A DNA stretch of 64,000 nt from Larus michahellis (taxonomy: Eukaryota; Chordata; Aves; Charadriiformes; Laridae), in NCBI RefSeq assembly GCF_964199755.1, contig NC_133901.1, forward strand, positions 47,027,418 to 47,091,417, in the 5' to 3' direction. The stretch's first letter is position 1, and each line of letters starts with the position of its first letter. The notes beneath the pieces are model-generated. The model saw only the letters and a program-made list of their open reading frames with translations. It searched no databases and was not told the origin of the DNA. The translations under genes and the position numbers were made by a program. This document shows, piece after piece, positions 1 to 10,537 of this stretch.

Positions 1-463
1 TTCTAGAATGGCTATTCCTGGGCAAATTGAAAGTGTTTTCTTTCAGGAAATGGAAGCATTTAAAAGAAAGGCTTGCTGACTCAACTGCAACAAGGCACCT
101 GAAGAAAAGAATTATATTACAGGAGTTACTCTACAATAACTTGTATTTACCTAAAATTTGTGCTCACACAGTTCATCTGTACTTCTCTTCCTCTGAAGTA
201 ATGCAGTCTGTTCTCCCACCAGCACCTCTCTCATGGAGCCAACTTCTCCTCAGCCTCTCAGCTCTCTATCATCGTGTATTTCTTGACCCCAGTCGTATGT
301 GCTTAGACAAGTGGAGGGTGGAAAGACACAGCTTCACAAATAGCTGGGAGTAGGGACCTCCTCATTATTTACATATCCAGGTTGCAACATTTATTTTTAT
401 GAGCAAGAGTGTCTAAGAGCCAGGAACTGAACAGCATTTTCTTTGAAAAGAAAAAGTATTTAG
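1..463. other. No gene or repeat recognised
   Basis: A 108-codon open frame runs from 27 to 353 on the plus strand. Its translation has no domain I recognise, no clear splice context, and the length is within chance for AT-rich DNA. Nothing else is visible. Confidence 0.6.
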
Positions 464-536
464 GCCTTAATCCAAAAAAGCACTTAAGGATATATATAAC
501 TTCAATTATATCGACTTCAATGGGATTACTTGTAAC
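464..536. repeat. Ancient sauropsid interspersed repeat fragment
   Basis: The stretch holds 'aatccaaaaaagcacttaag' and then 'gacttcaatgggattact'. These match, with decay, a repeat I remember from turtles, crocodilians and birds in which 'gatcctgcaaagcacttaag' leads into a central 'cattgacttcaatgggac'. The family name is not known to me and the orientation is ambiguous because the consensus is partly palindromic. Confidence 0.45.
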
Positions 537-2929
537 TGTTCTGCTAGATTTGGGTGTTCATGGACTAAATTAATATATAGCCAGTATTGCTGAATTGATC
601 TAATTACTGTGCGTTAATTACTATGACAGACACTTCAGCATTTAAATATTCAGGTTAAGACTTGCCAGTATGATAGTTTTTGCTTAACTGTTTTAAGACA
701 GACAATAATCCTGGAACAGATTTTCTGATAGTAGATGAGCAGAAACAAGCTGACAACTGTTTACCACGCATTTAGAGTCTGAAATACATAGACCTCTACA
801 CAGACCTTTTCCTGAGACAGTAAAAAGGAAATGATGCCCATTACGAAAGAACCTGTGCTTCCCTGACAGAGTATATACACACCCTCCCAACAGTCTAGAA
901 ACAAGCACTCTCACTAATTTTACATTTAAAAGTTCTCAATGAGCTAACAATTAACATTTCCAAAAGTACTACAAGTACAAATTTAGAAACTAAAGGAAGC
1001 ACCTGGCAAAAAGTGTCTTGTAAAATATTTATAATTTTTGCTTCTTAGAAAACTATTTTTTTTGAAAGAAGGCAGGCTAATTAAAACTATGAATCAATTC
1101 CCACAGATGAAGGGCTAGAAAAGAGAACAAAAAAGCAGTCTTGTTCTTTGGATTTAGTGGGTGTCTGGATATTTACAGCAGATACAATTTTACACGGGAC
1201 CACACAACAAGCAGATACATCCCCAAAAACTTCGGCTGAGCCACCCCAGGCCCGGAAGCACTGCACAGTGACAGTGCGGTGCTGTTACCAGCCTCCTGTT
1301 TCAGATGACCTGAGCAAACAGCAACTGAAAACCCACAGATTTTTTTCTAGAAACGTAGCTTAACTGCAACTGTTTATGTGTACTCCAAGAATTATTTCCA
1401 TTCCTATTATTTGATTTTTTTTTCTCATGCTTCGCTCACTATCCCTCTCAGACTTATGCTCAGAAATTAGTTATATTCTGCTCATTAACTTAGGTTCTGA
1501 ATAAAATTCCAGAAAAGGTACTGGAATATGTTTTCCTTCTCTCTAGAATTAGATAATGTAGTTTCAAAAAAGATAAACCAGTTTCAAAAATCCTAGAAAA
1601 GTTGGGTGTAGAGAAATCTAGTGAAGTAACTACAGCAAGTTTTGCAGCAGTAATACTCTGAAGCGTTCAGCAACAACTGGGCTATGTTCTGGTTCAGGCA
1701 GCTGAAGGATACCAAACATTTTAAAATGTTAAACTAATTGAAGACATGTTAATGGTACATTTTACTACTAAAAAAAAAAAAAGAAAACATTCACACGGAG
1801 AAATATTAACTGTCTGTATAATAACCATCATACTCCTTGCCTGTGTAATTCAGTCACTGCAAAAGGAATTTTTTTTCTTTTGCTACCAAGAATATTGCTG
1901 TACAGCATAACCTCACTTACTGCCACTGGAAGCCATTTTCATTTGTTTCTAACCATAAACTACAGTTATTCTGAAAATCCAAACCTAGATATACTCATAA
2001 TAACAAATTATGTGATATTCTATTATTTCTAAAAGCACAAATGCATATAATGTGGTTTTCATTGCTTATCAGAACCAGCCAAGTAAGAACATGACTTAGC
2101 TTAGTTGTTTTAAAACAATTAAGCCAGGGCTGTAGTTTCTGCCCACTATTATAAGAATTCAGCAGTCAATTTTTATTTGGGTTTTTAGTTCAGCAATACA
2201 AAAAGCTATACAAGAACACTACTGCACCTCCACCCCTGGGATGGAACTGTGTGTCCCAGCTGTAGTGCCCACTTCATCGCATGCTGGTCTGTCTTCCTGC
2301 CAGCTCCACGGAATAGCAAAAACTTTCGCCTCAGTCAGTTTGGAATGCACTAAATTTCATGGATCAGTCTTTTTAGATTTGTAACTGACATATTACCGTG
2401 CATATCACAACAACCGTTGTCATAATAGAAAACTTAAAATGCTTCCACTTAAAACGGTTCCACCCATAAACATGCCTGGAAATACTGCAGGCCCTGTTTT
2501 GGCTGCAGGTCGGCACAGACATACTTGCACTGATTTCATACAAGTTAGTCTGAGGAGTAGCTTTACAGAAGTCTCAGTGTAATGACACCACTGCAGATTT
2601 AATTTTCCACATCTACTTTCAGATGGGGCATTTGCACTACAAAGCTGGTGTCCTGCAGGTACAAGGTTGTACTTTTGAAAGCTATTCAGGCACTAGAACT
2701 ACCTTAAAAACCCTGGGCTTTAGTACCACGTTTAAACTTCCTCAGCATTTTTAAAAAAGAACCTGCTAATAACACCTTAAACCCAAACAATAATGTCATC
2801 TCAACCTGAAGCAATGCATGAGATTCTCAGTTTTAGATATAACTGAAACATACCCCATATATCACATTGTATACAACATGCAATGAAACTTTGTATATTT
2901 TGCCACTCATCTAACCACAATTATCCAGT
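537..2929. other. Anonymous AT-rich DNA
   Basis: No gene is supported. There is a 12-base poly(A) near 1771. The open frames at 693-914 (minus) and 1148-1363 (plus) are short, have no known domain, and are best read as chance. Confidence 0.6.
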
Positions 2930-3100
2930 TCCTGAACTTCCATTTCAGATGTCAGTCTCTTACACAAGTAAAAGGAATGAGGAGTTAGACACACTCCCTT
3001 CTATTATATGGGGAGAAAATCAGACTGAAAACCTGGACTAGAGATTTTATAAGTGCAGTTTTCTTACAGATTAGACCACTACGAGATTGTGCTAAAAAAA
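2930..3100 (+). repeat. Possible decayed MIR/CORE-SINE-like fragment
   Basis: The right end reads 'acagattagaccactac', close to the 'ctatccactagaccacact' end of the tRNA-derived, CORE-type SINE relics found elsewhere in this window. The left part aligns only loosely. This is a weak call that needs a repeat search. Confidence 0.3.
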
Positions 3101-3459
3101 AGAATGTTCCATTTGTTGATTTTGTGTTGCCAGATGGGAATATTATCTCACTTGAATATTCCAGCTTTCCTTATTTTTATTTTTTAGAGTTTTTGTTTGT
3201 TTGTTTTTAAGATGTCACAACAAACAAATACAGCACAAATAGGCAAATACTTGTGGTGAACAGCACTTTTGAAATTGGGTGTCGAGCAGGAATGACTGGC
3301 TCATATCATAAGAATTGTCACCTCCTGTACAGTTACATTACAGCTCCGGCAGGGAAACTATTTTGGGAATCTGAACTGGGGTGACCAAGGACCAGGGTTC
3401 TTCCCCTTACCCAGCCGAAGTCTCTACAATCGCTTAAACCCTTTGTACTATTATGAAGA
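3101..3459. other. No gene recognised
   Basis: Mixed sequence with a T-rich patch near 3165-3210. The right part, from about 3280, may be an older extension of the repeat that follows. Confidence 0.5.
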
Positions 3460-3552
3460 TCTCCTTCCTTCAGAACATCATCTCTTGGCCACTACTAATG
3501 CAAGGATATGGGAGCGATGGCCAGTACTCTGGTGCAGCAGTTGTTATCTAAG
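3460..3552 (+). repeat. Ancient CR1/L3-like LINE tail
   Basis: The segment holds 'cttccttcagaacatca', 'cttggccact', 'ggatatgggagcgatgg' and 'cagcagttgttat' in order. This is the order in a widespread amniote LINE tail: 'cttcctctgaagcatca', 'ctggccactg', 'ggatactgggctagatgg', 'ggcagttcttat'. Divergence is high, so the insertion is old. The exact family (L3 or an old CR1) is not resolved. Confidence 0.55.
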
Positions 3553-6500
3553 TACCACTCAAAGCCATTACTGAGGAAATATTAAATTCACAAAGCTACA
3601 ATTCCACAAGTAGTTAAAAGTGATGAAATGAATGGTATTCTAGCACCAACATCAGTTCAGCTTACTCAGTTACCCACTGTGGCTTATACTATGTATTTCA
3701 TGATATAAGTAGTTATGTATTACATTAAACCAAATCAAAAAAGAAATATAAAATACTATATCTTTTCTGAAAACCTGAGTCTGATTTTACTTATCATGAG
3801 TCTATACGAAGTATTAACTTTCAGCTTAGTATTAACAAGGGATTAATTGGTTACTTACTTGCATTAACCTTCCTCAGATTTTCAGAGACAACGAACGTAA
3901 CAGACCTTTAAAAGGAAAGAATGGATCCACAGCTTTTGCTGACTGGCCTAAGTTCTATGGATTTGATTTAAGGACTTCTTTTATATGGCACCCTTAACCT
4001 CTGGAGCAAATATCACTCCATTGATGGATCTGAACAGCTTCACTTGGCCTCTGACTCTCCAGAAGTAGCACATAGACAAACCTACGCTCAGTGCAGAAAT
4101 ATGACTTCAAACCCCAATCCTGCAGAAATGTATAGTTAACACACTATTAGCATTCTCTGCTGATAACACAGTGATTTCTACAGGTCATATTTATATCTAC
4201 AATCCGGCTTTACACTAATTAGGTCATGCAAGGCCAACAGTAATGAAAACAGCATGGAACTGGAATATGGAATACAAAAAGTTCATGAAAACAGAAGGAA
4301 AACAATTAATTTATATTTGGAAGACATAATAATAAAAGCCCTTCTGCACACTGTAAATCAATGCCATTACTAACTCATTTCAGTCAATTTCAATAGGAAA
4401 ATAGAAGCAAAATATTTAATTTCCAATAATGAGCTTTCTAAACCACAGTGCCACACACACGTGTCTTTCTATAATGTATCTTGTAGAGATTAACCTGCAC
4501 CACAATCAGAATGGTCTTGATCTCAGTTAAACGCATTCTTAAAGTACTTAAAATGTACTGCTTCATCACTGATATTTTTACAAGGTTGTCAAAGAGAAAT
4601 ATCATTTTTCATCCTGCTTTATTTGACTTTACTTCAAGATATAGTAATTAACAAGAGTCTTTAGATGCTGGCAAAACTGTCCCTTTTGAAGTTTCTACAT
4701 AGCTGTAACCCTGGAGATAAAGGCAGATTATTCAATCTTGACATTATAATTGTGAATACAAGATAAAAGACTGGATTAGCAACTTCATAACTTCATGCCT
4801 AGGAAAAAAAAAAAAAAAGAAAAAAAGAGATCACCATGAGGTAATTTTACTTCCAGTTTTGAGGGTTTAAGGAGTTCCTTAAGGATGAAGGTAGAGAGAC
4901 TGTCATGTCTTGAGAGGGTAGAAATGAGTTATATACCCTATTGAGCATTCCAATAAAAAATTATTAAAATTATCCTTGATTTATAAAATTATATAAGAAT
5001 ACTAGGATAACTGACAGGCAAATTATTCCTATCTAAATGCTGAGTACTTTTATGTGTTGCAGCTACATGTCTTCTCATGTAATTTTCTTTTCCTTCCTCT
5101 GTATAGAAATAACTAGAAATGTGGAACTGAGCACATCAGAAGACTGGTTGTAGCAACCCTTTGCATCTAAGACACTTCAAGAAAAAACAGACTAAAGACC
5201 AAAGGCAGACGCATCCTATGACTAGTAGGTGGTTTGTATGGTGGAGTTCATCTCCCACCAAATGTATCATGCCTTTCTCATAGAAAGCACAGCTAAGGGA
5301 AACTTTATGGCTGAGAATCTAAGGTATAAATCAGCAGAAAATTAATTGCTAACTGTCTCCTAGGTATCTTTCCAGTGATTTGGTACACACTAAGGGAATA
5401 GCATAGGATCAAATTTCTTTGCCCTTAGAATACCATTGATCCATTTTGTGGAAAACAGCAAACTGTGTCAGGGAAATGACTTATCAGGACAGAATTCAGA
5501 GATAAAATTTAAGTGTTATCAAGAAATGTTTCATGGGCCTGCTAGTTAGAGGTCCCACAAAAAGAATTGCAACCTTCCATTGCAACAGACTGACATGCTG
5601 AATGTGGTTCAAAATCTTACCGATGAAGTCTCACTATCAGCAAACATGAATGGTGGAATGAATCCAGCTTGGCTAACCAGAACCGGTAAGGAAGCCTCTT
5701 CGAAGCAAGAAATCACTCAGAAAGCTGGGGCAGTGACTAATTTAAAAAGAACCACACAGGATTAAAAAAGCAACTAAACTAAATCCAAGGTATACAAAAA
5801 AAAAAAAAATTAAAGGAAAAATTCTCAGGAGGACTCAGAACTATTCATAAATCTTTCTTCAAACACATAAGGAACATGAATGCTATTGCATAAACTGTAG
5901 GAAGACAAATACTATCAGATGATCTGCAGGCCAGCTGATGATCAGAACACAAATTAAGTTCTCGAAGATGCAGCAGAAAACCAAAATCATTTGCGTCAGC
6001 GTTGATAATGGAGAAGACTAGAGAGATTGTCATACCTTAGCCCTTATTTTTAGAAGAACCTGAAGGATCTCTCTGAAATTAAAGCAATTCTGAGGAACAT
6101 AAGGGAAAACTGGACAAGCTACCAAATTCCCAGGACTAGCTTATACTGAGACAAGAATTCAAAAGGAACTCATTGAGGAAACGGTTTAATTATTAACAAT
6201 AACATCTAACAATTTTGCTTAAAGCTATTATAACAGCTGAAGACTACTCAGTAGCAATTGTGACTCCTAGACAAATAGGAGCCAGGGAGATCCAGCTCAG
6301 GCACAAGTTCAGAGAAAAAAAAAAACAACAAAATTTATCAAAACAACATGAACATCCAAACAGTAGTGTCCGAACCAGTCGAATGATCAGAGAAAATATA
6401 GGGAAGTAGCATATCTATCTGTCTTGTTCTGACTCATCCCAGAGCATCCACTTTTGGCTGCTGTCAGAGATGAGATAGACTGGCTAAACACGCCATTAGT

Positions 6501-8614
6501 CAAAACCAGTATGAGGTTCTAAAGTTTTAATGTTAATGTATCCAAGTAGAATGAAATCCTCTTTTCCATGAATTTTACAAAGTACATGTCATACAGAGAC
6601 CAGACGACATAGACCAATAGCAGTGCCGATGTATAATTGTCTAGGTTCAGTGAATGGAAGCCAGAGAACTTAATAAGATTTGTATGTACTTAATAAGCTC
6701 ATGAACCACTTTGCAATATTTATGCCGAAGGAATGAGACTGGGAGTAAAAGTGATCATCTCCATCCCTGTTTGTACAAAACACTCATGCAGCTTCAGCAT
6801 CTGATAAAGTCCCACAAACTTACCATCTGGTCAGAGCAGGTGGTATTTCTTTCTTAGTTTATTTCAGTAAATGCCTCAGAAATGAAAACCCAGAAAGAGA
6901 ACACAGAGAAACCAGCTCTTGGGAGTCTTTATCTGTTTGTGTCAGAGGAAACATTACATAGCTTCTCCTCATGCTTGGCACTGCTGGGATATCACAGTGT
7001 GTTTTCCAAGGATATTAGTGACTGCTCCCGGCATACTTCTGCCTATCACTTACATTTAAAGAATTTAGACAGGACTAAAGCTAAAGGTAGAAAGAGTGGG
7101 ACCTGAGTGGTGTCACTTGGTAAACTGATGTAATATATCATTACATATTGCTAAGAGATCTCAGTTTGCAACCTTATAAAATCAAGAGCCTTCATGACAA
7201 AAAGAAGTGTTTAATTATATCAAAATTATTTATTTTAAAGTATTCTGTAAACATGGCCTTGTTTAGCACAAAAGTAAGAAACTTCATTCGCTTTCTAGTT
7301 AAACACTAGGTCCAGGTTAATTACAATCAAAGCAGTGGTCTGAACTCAGGATTATCTCACTCCTTCTAAATGGATTAATAAGAATTTGGTCACTGTTCAG
7401 CTGAATCCAGAAGCTTGCTTTTTTTTTTTTTTAAAAACCAGAAAATATACAAGTAATCCTCAAAATTACGAAAACCTGGGCAGCTATGTACCATTAAAAA
7501 AAAGTCCTCTTAGATGAAGTGTTTCAAGAGGCAAGTCAGAAAAATCTGCAGTTCTGCTGGAATAAATGGGTATTCACTGGGCTATGGTTGTTAAGGATAC
7601 TTTTATCATAACAAAAAAGAATAAACGCTTGATAACATTTTTTTTGAAGACAAACATTTGGCATGAAATTTGACTACATCTGGTTTTGGTTTTTTTTTCC
7701 GCCCCACACAGCTCAAGAGTTCATAAGAGTGATTTATATTTGGTTAATAAGACCTTTATGATACCACACACTTTAAAAGTCATCATTCTTTTTTAAAAAG
7801 TGAGTCTATTTTTAATCTAAGCCTTTGTCCAATTAATTAATAGAACAACAGCAGTGCACTAACCCTAGCTCTTTTTTGCTTCCCTTTTCCTACATACTGA
7901 TTGCAGTAACACAGTCAATAAAACAGATGTGCTTTTCCATAGCAGTGATGTTTAGTGCATGTTTAAGGTGATTTGATTTTATTTTTTTTAAACGTGCCAA
8001 AGTAATTTGTAAGTCTGATGTATAAAGTCTGAGAAAACCATGTTTAGAATACACTGATTTTTATTTTGCAAGTCTTTACTCAAATTTCCTGGAGTAAAGA
8101 CAGCATGAAATGCAGAGTCTAAGAAAAGGAGAGCTCAAACTCTGGATTTGAAGAACCTTGCTCATTTTAAAGCTAGAGAACAACCATGTAAACTCTCAGC
8201 TGATTCAAACCAGTACAGCTCCTGTGACCTCAGACACTATAGTGATTTTTACCAGCTCCCAAGCAAAAGGTATAAAAATAAAAAGCCGGCTACCAAAATC
8301 AGTGCTTTTGGAACAGATGAGACCACCCCAAGGGAAAAATATTTCCATGTGACAATCTGAGATAGGTACCTCCTCAAATGTACAATCTTTACAACCTCCC
8401 CAGGTACTTGTGTTTCAAGTTCAAAATATTAGCATGTCCAGAGTCATTCAACAAACAATAAGTCTGACTGTCGACTCTTGCTGCCCTTTTTTTTTTTTTG
8501 AAGAGTGTAAAAAACAGTAAGAAATTAATCACCTTCTTCAACTGCCCCCTCACCCATCTACTCAGCTAACATTTATTTTACTAAGAGAAGGATCTTATTA
8601 AAATACGAAGCAAG
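3553..8614. other. Anonymous AT-rich DNA
   Basis: No supported gene. A purine tract with 15 consecutive A lies at 4804-4830 and a 14-base poly(T) at 7419-7432. At 4112-4140, 'ccaatcctgcagaaatg' may be a scrap of the repeat seen at 464-536. Open frames at 5580-5765, 5845-6033, 6215-6409, 6882-7106 and 8148-8360 show no recognisable protein features. Confidence 0.55.
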
Positions 8615-8629
8615 ACAGCAGGGGGTAGC
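8615..8629 (+). promoter_or_regulatory. CTCF-like motif, forward
   Basis: The sequence 'acagcagggggtagc' fits the CTCF core CCASYAGRKGGC at 10 of 12 positions by eye. It misses the first C and the last C. A single motif of this quality is expected by chance now and then, so it is only a candidate. Confidence 0.25.
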
Positions 8630-8837
8630 AATCAACTATGAAAAGTATTGTCCAATTAACAAATAGCATCACACATGGGAAATTCCAAAAAACCTCTTTA
8701 AAACTCAACAAATTATTCAAAGTTTCTTGAACAATATCATGATGCTATCCTAATGGATATTTCTTCTTCACTTGCTGTACTGTATATTTCTGTGGTCTTC
8801 CCTGCTACTGGGTGCTAAGGCATTCTTTAACGTAGTC

Positions 8838-8901
8838 GAACAAAACAAGACCCAACAGACAAACGAGACAAGCACACCACAAAAGCAGTATTTCTTTTAT
8901 T
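8838..8901 (-). terminator. Candidate polyadenylation site on the minus strand
   Basis: On the minus strand AATAAA lies at 8901-8896. It is followed within about 15-60 bases by a strongly G/T-rich run (8884-8838, seen as a C/A-rich run on the plus strand). Hexamer plus downstream GU-rich element is the classic vertebrate cleavage and polyadenylation arrangement. No poly(A) run follows the hexamer, so it does not look like the end of a processed retrocopy. The hexamer alone is common in AT-rich DNA; the pairing raises the odds. Confidence 0.35.
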
Positions 8902-8990
8902 ATTCGTTATCTTTAAGGCAAGACATGGAGTATTTATAAGGCACATATTTTTGCATTGTTATTCTAGAATGAAGGTCTGCAGTCTCTTAC

Positions 8991-9236
8991 TCAGGATAGG
9001 AGGCAGAACTGCTGCTCCCTGCCATTGGACTGTACATCACTGCTGACGACAGCAGGTTCTGCTCCATCTTTGTCATTACATGCTTTCATCATATCCTTCC
9101 TTAGCCACCTCACCACCATATTATATTGCTTCTTAATGTAGTTGCAGCTGAAAACACATGCAAGGATCCTGTCGGAAGAGACTTCATTTTCATAGCAAAC
9201 CTCTGTGTTGGTGCTGTCCTCTAATCTGTCACTCCT
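8991..9236 (-). CDS. Candidate terminal coding exon, product unrecognised
   Basis: An 81-codon frame reads without a stop from just after a TGA (9239-9237) to a TGA at 8993-8991. It has no early ATG, so if real it is part of a spliced exon or a broken gene. Its middle reads ILACVFSCNYIKKQYNMVVR, a hydrophobic then basic stretch, and it ends QQFCLLS, which has the form of a C-terminal prenylation CAAX box. About 90 bases after the stop comes an AATAAA with a GU-rich element behind it. Directly upstream, a second frame is open for 28 codons (9307-9224, ending GVTD and a TAG). A one-base slip between the two would make one longer reading, so this could be a decayed gene or a chance overlap. Pyrimidine-rich sequence at 9400-9311 (minus) could serve as an acceptor tract. 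I do not recognise the family. Chance remains a fair alternative. Confidence 0.3.
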   Translation of the reverse strand, partial: RSDRLEDSTNTEVCYENEVSSDRILACVFSCNYIKKQYNMVVRWLRKDMMKACNDKDGAEPAVVSSDVQSNGREQQFCLLS

Positions 9237-9310
9237 TCAGTAAAGATGCTTTTGCTTCGTGAACCTTGCAATAAAACCCTTGCATCTTTAAAAAGCAATG
9301 AGGTAGGCTA

Positions 9311-10488
9311 GCCTTCTAGTCTAGTGTATATAATGATAATAAGATAACAACAAAGTGATAGTAAGACAAGCCACAGGCAGTAGACACAGGGAAGGGGACT
9401 AAATCAAATATTTGTCAGATAATACCAAACCTTTGCAATAAAGTTGCAACTTTGTAGCTCTGACCATGGGGCTCTTTAAAAGTAGCCTCAATCTGGCCTT
9501 TCCATATAACAGCACTGTTCCACTAAGAATCGCCATGCTTATTAAACGAATTTAGGTTGCAAATGTTAAAATCCTCATTTGAATTGTAATTTGGATAGCT
9601 GCGGATCAAACAGTTTTGCAAGTCTACCAAGTCCACCACACAGACTGAGAAATGGTCAAACTTCGTATTTCCCAAGCTTCCTGATTTGTTTTTATAATTT
9701 CAAACCAAGAGCCACATTTAACCTTTAGGAATACCCCTCTGTTTGTAGAAAAAGTAACTATGGAGGACTGACATCCTGTATAGTACTTGGGTACTGTAAG
9801 AACAACATCGTCACACTCATCCTCATCACCTGCCCTTCATTGCCATCCATCATCAGTCCTACAGGCTGAATGTGGAGAACTGTAAAACTCAGATATTTTA
9901 ATTCCATATCACTATGTAAAAAAAAAAAAAAAAACACAAAAAAACCCCACAAACTTACAGAGCACTGAAGTTAACAGCAGAACTCAATTGATTGCAGACA
10001 GAATTGTGCGGGTCAGATATTTGAATATGCCCACTCATTCTATTTAAGTGTTCAACTGATTTCTCAAAGTTCAGTATCACATATCTGATAATTCCTAAAC
10101 CTTAATAAACTCATAATCTGTAATGGGTAACATGTACTACTGTACCACACTACTTAGCCACAAAGAACAGCTGTAAGATTTATGAGTGACTACTTTAGAT
10201 CTCAAAGACTGAAGGCCTCTGTAGGCTGCGGGTGTAGGGCTGCGACTGAAGTGAGCATGAGCCACACTGCATACAAACCACTGACAGATCGCTGAGAGGT
10301 AATCTTTGTACTCTCGGCTTCAGCAAGCAGCCAGGAATCTGAACCAGGGCGGAGGCTCAGCTGCCTTCTTTTCCCCACCAGCTCAACCAAGGCAACTTTG
10401 CCAAGGCTAAAGGGGAGCTCGGCAGTTGTCATTCCTTTGGTTTGTCTGTTCTGTCATCCAGTGCCTTTGATTAATTCACATTTCTGTG

Positions 10489-10490
<2 letters not shown>
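9311..10490. other. No gene recognised
   Basis: If the exon candidate at 9.0-9.2 kb is real, this would be its preceding intron. A 17-base poly(A) lies near 9918-9934 and creates an F-rich shadow frame on the minus strand. A 76-codon minus frame at 10202-10432 lies in a slightly GC-richer patch but shows no domain I know. Confidence 0.5.

Positions 10491-10530
<40 letters not shown>
10491..10530. repeat. 40-base poly(T) tract
   Basis: Forty uninterrupted T on the plus strand, preceded by GGG. It is the longest homopolymer in the window. It could be the tail of a minus-strand retroposon or a simple slippage tract. The following sequence shows no AATAAA-like signal close by on the minus strand and no gene I recognise, so its origin is open. 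Confidence 0.9.

Positions 10531-10537
<7 letters not shown>

Noticed and set aside
27..353. 108-codon plus-strand ORF at the start of the window
   Set aside because: No domain or family recognised, no upstream promoter or splice context, and such lengths occur by chance in AT-rich DNA.
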